Source of the DNA: a bacterium
Lineage (GTDB): Bacteria > Pseudomonadota > Alphaproteobacteria > Micavibrionales > UBA2020
DNA length: 64,000 nucleotides
Assembly: GCA_029945425.1 (NCBI GenBank)
Contig: JAQSDV010000002.1
Location: 494,567-558,566 of the forward strand
Reading direction: 5' to 3'
Both the position numbers and the translations under genes were made by a program. Position 1 is the first letter of the stretch; the number at the start of each line of letters is the position of its first letter. Below the pieces are notes generated by a model, which saw only the letters and a list, made by a program, of their open reading frames with translations, did no database searches and was not told the origin of the DNA. Below are positions 62,816 to 64,000 of this stretch, piece by piece.

Positions 62816-63976
62816 TTATGCGGTTTTGCCGTCTTCGTCCGGTTTTACGGGAGACGTCACGCGCACACGCTGGCTTTCCGACTTCAACTGGCCGCAGGCG
62901 GCTAGGATATCGGCCCCCCGCGCACGGCGGATGGGCGCATCATAGCCCGCCTCTTCCAATATTCTGGCAAAGCTGTCGATACGGTTGCCGGACGAACATT
63001 CATAACCGCTGCCCGGCCATGAATTGAAGGGGATCAGGTTAATCTTGCACGGAATGGCGCGCAGCAGGTTTGCCAGCGAATGTGCCTGCTCATCGCTGTC
63101 ATTCACATCCTTCAGCATCACATATTCAAAAGTGATACGGCGGTTTTCCGACAGGCCCGGATAATCGCGGCAGGCCGCCAGCAAATCCTCCAGCGGGTAT
63201 TTGTTGTTGATCGGCATGATCGAGGAACGCAATTCGTTCGACGCCGCATGCAGCGAAATGGCAAGGTTGACGTTCAGTTCTTCCCCGCATTGCACGATCT
63301 GCGGCACGACGCCGGAGGTCGACAGCGTGATGCGGCGCTTGGAAATGCCAAGGCCTTCTTCATCCATGCAAATCTTCAATGCCTTGGCGACGTTGTCGTA
63401 GTTATACAGCGGCTCGCCCATGCCCATCATGACGATGTTGGTCAGGTCGCGGCCTTCGTCTTTTTTGTCCTTCGCCGGCCACTCGTCGAGGGCGTCGCGG
63501 GCGAACATGATCTGCTGCAAAATCTCGTTCGCGCCGAGGTTGCGCACCAGTGGCTGCGTGCCCGTGTGGCAGAACTTGCAGGTAAGCGTGCAGCCGACTT
63601 GCGAGGAGACGCAAAGGGTGCCGCGCTTGGCCTCGGGAATAAACACCGCCTCCACCTGTTGGCCGTCCGACATACCGAGTAGCCACTTGATGGTGCCGTC
63701 TTCGGATTTCTGTTCGGTGATCAGCTTCGGGCGCTCGATCGAGTATTTTTCGGTCAGGGTGGCGCGCAGGTCCTTGGGCAGGTTGGCCATGCTTTCGAAA
63801 TCGCGCACGCCGCGATGGTATAGCCAGTGCCAGATCTGCTTGGAGCGGAAACCGGGCAGGTTATAGATCGACAGCACCTCTTTCAGCTCGTCGGGGTTCA
63901 ACCCGATCAGCGGAATACGTCCCTGCGCGTCGGTGCGCGGGGCGGCAAATTTGCCTGCATGTGATGCGATACTCAT
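62816..63976 (-). CDS. rlmN: 23S rRNA A2503 / tRNA A37 methyltransferase
   Basis: A 386-residue radical-SAM enzyme that puts a C2 methyl group on A2503 of 23S rRNA and on A37 of some tRNAs. The radical motif is [12 protein letters not shown] (CxxxCxxC), with [12 protein letters not shown] and [22 protein letters not shown] typical of RlmN. The resolving Cys near the end lies in [14 protein letters not shown]-terminal domain [16 protein letters not shown] is intact. Complete; ATG at 63976. Confidence 0.97.
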   Translation of the reverse strand: MSIASHAGKFAAPRTDAQGRIPLIGLNPDELKEVLSIYNLPGFRSKQIWHWLYHRGVRDFESMANLPKDLRATLTEKYSIERPKLITEQKSEDGTIKWLLGMSDGQQVEAVFIPEAKRGTLCVSSQVGCTLTCKFCHTGTQPLVRNLGANEILQQIMFARDALDEWPAKDKKDEGRDLTNIVMMGMGEPLYNYDNVAKALKICMDEEGLGISKRRITLSTSGVVPQIVQCGEELNVNLAISLHAASNELRSSIMPINNKYPLEDLLAACRDYPGLSENRRITFEYVMLKDVNDSDEQAHSLANLLRAIPCKINLIPFNSWPGSGYECSSGNRIDSFARILEEAGYDAPIRRARGADILAACGQLKSESQRVRVTSPVKPDEDGKTA

Positions 63977-64000
63977 TGATAACCAGACCTTTCGGAGACT

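Overview
The window reads as a chromosomal segment of an alphaproteobacterium. Supporting signs are the tpiA-secG-pyrG order, a LexA gene with a GAAC-N7-GAAC operator (the alphaproteobacterial SOS box type), a compact rlpA-dac-tmk-holB-metG-tatD-MBL operon, a TIGR01459-type HAD hydrolase and PpiD/SurA-type secretion chaperones. Base composition is moderately GC-rich by eye. A Micavibrio-like or other deep-branching lineage is possible, but I cannot fix the genus from sequence alone.

Layout. 1-3.5 kb: pyrG (cut by the left edge), secG, an unnamed secreted protein and tpiA, all on the minus strand. 3.6-6.4 kb: a PpiD-like periplasmic chaperone, a small beta-barrel protein and a CsbD-like protein. 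6.5-9.4 kb: a minus operon of envelope genes (YibQ-type deacetylase, TPR-glycosyltransferase, START/COQ10 protein). 9.5-16.3 kb: lexA, a DUF2061 protein, a ComEC protein, gltX and two unnamed membrane proteins. 16.3-21.4 kb: a five-gene minus operon (TIM-barrel protein, GGDEF protein, TPR-methyltransferase, Sel1 protein, P460-like cytochrome). 21.6-28.8 kb: a lytic transglycosylase with an internal duplication, a FadE-type acyl-CoA dehydrogenase, a PH-domain protein, citrate synthase and a Thr/Ser-rich secreted protein. 28.8-32.4 kb: a probable queuosine-salvage glycosidase, an alpha/beta hydrolase and an MsbA-like ABC exporter. 32.5-40.4 kb: patatin, HAD, HIT, a paralogue of the 2-kb secreted protein, an MBL hydrolase, greB and pepN. 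40.4-48.7 kb: the MBL-tatD-metG-holB-tmk-dac-rlpA operon and mltB. 48.8-50.5 kb: a saccharopine-dehydrogenase-like/DUF4166 protein.

50.6-57.5 kb is the accessory region and the most notable part. A 6.9-kb integrative element has inserted into the anticodon loop of a tRNA-Ser(UGA) gene. Its 5' half (50582-50622) and 3' half (57493-57555) now flank the element, and the 14-bp core CTAGTCTTGAAAAC is repeated at both ends. The element encodes a tyrosine recombinase. Immediately downstream, under a near-consensus promoter, it carries a complete tRNA-Ser(UGA) whose stems differ from the broken host gene by compensatory changes, so it looks like a rescue copy. The cargo is defence-like: a predicted PD-(D/E)XK protein, a Cys-rich protein, an EVE/PUA-like domain fused to a NucS/RecB-like nuclease, a hairpin-rich non-coding stretch with tiny genes, and an AbiEi-AbiEii toxin-antitoxin pair with a palindromic operator.

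57.6-64 kb returns to ordinary chromosome: a Sel1 protein, an ankyrin protein, a Phd-PemK-like toxin-antitoxin pair, a Cys-rich exported protein, an EamA transporter, an alpha/beta-hydrolase-fold protein that has lost its catalytic Ser and His, and rlmN. No CRISPR array, rRNA, insertion sequence or prophage structural gene was seen.
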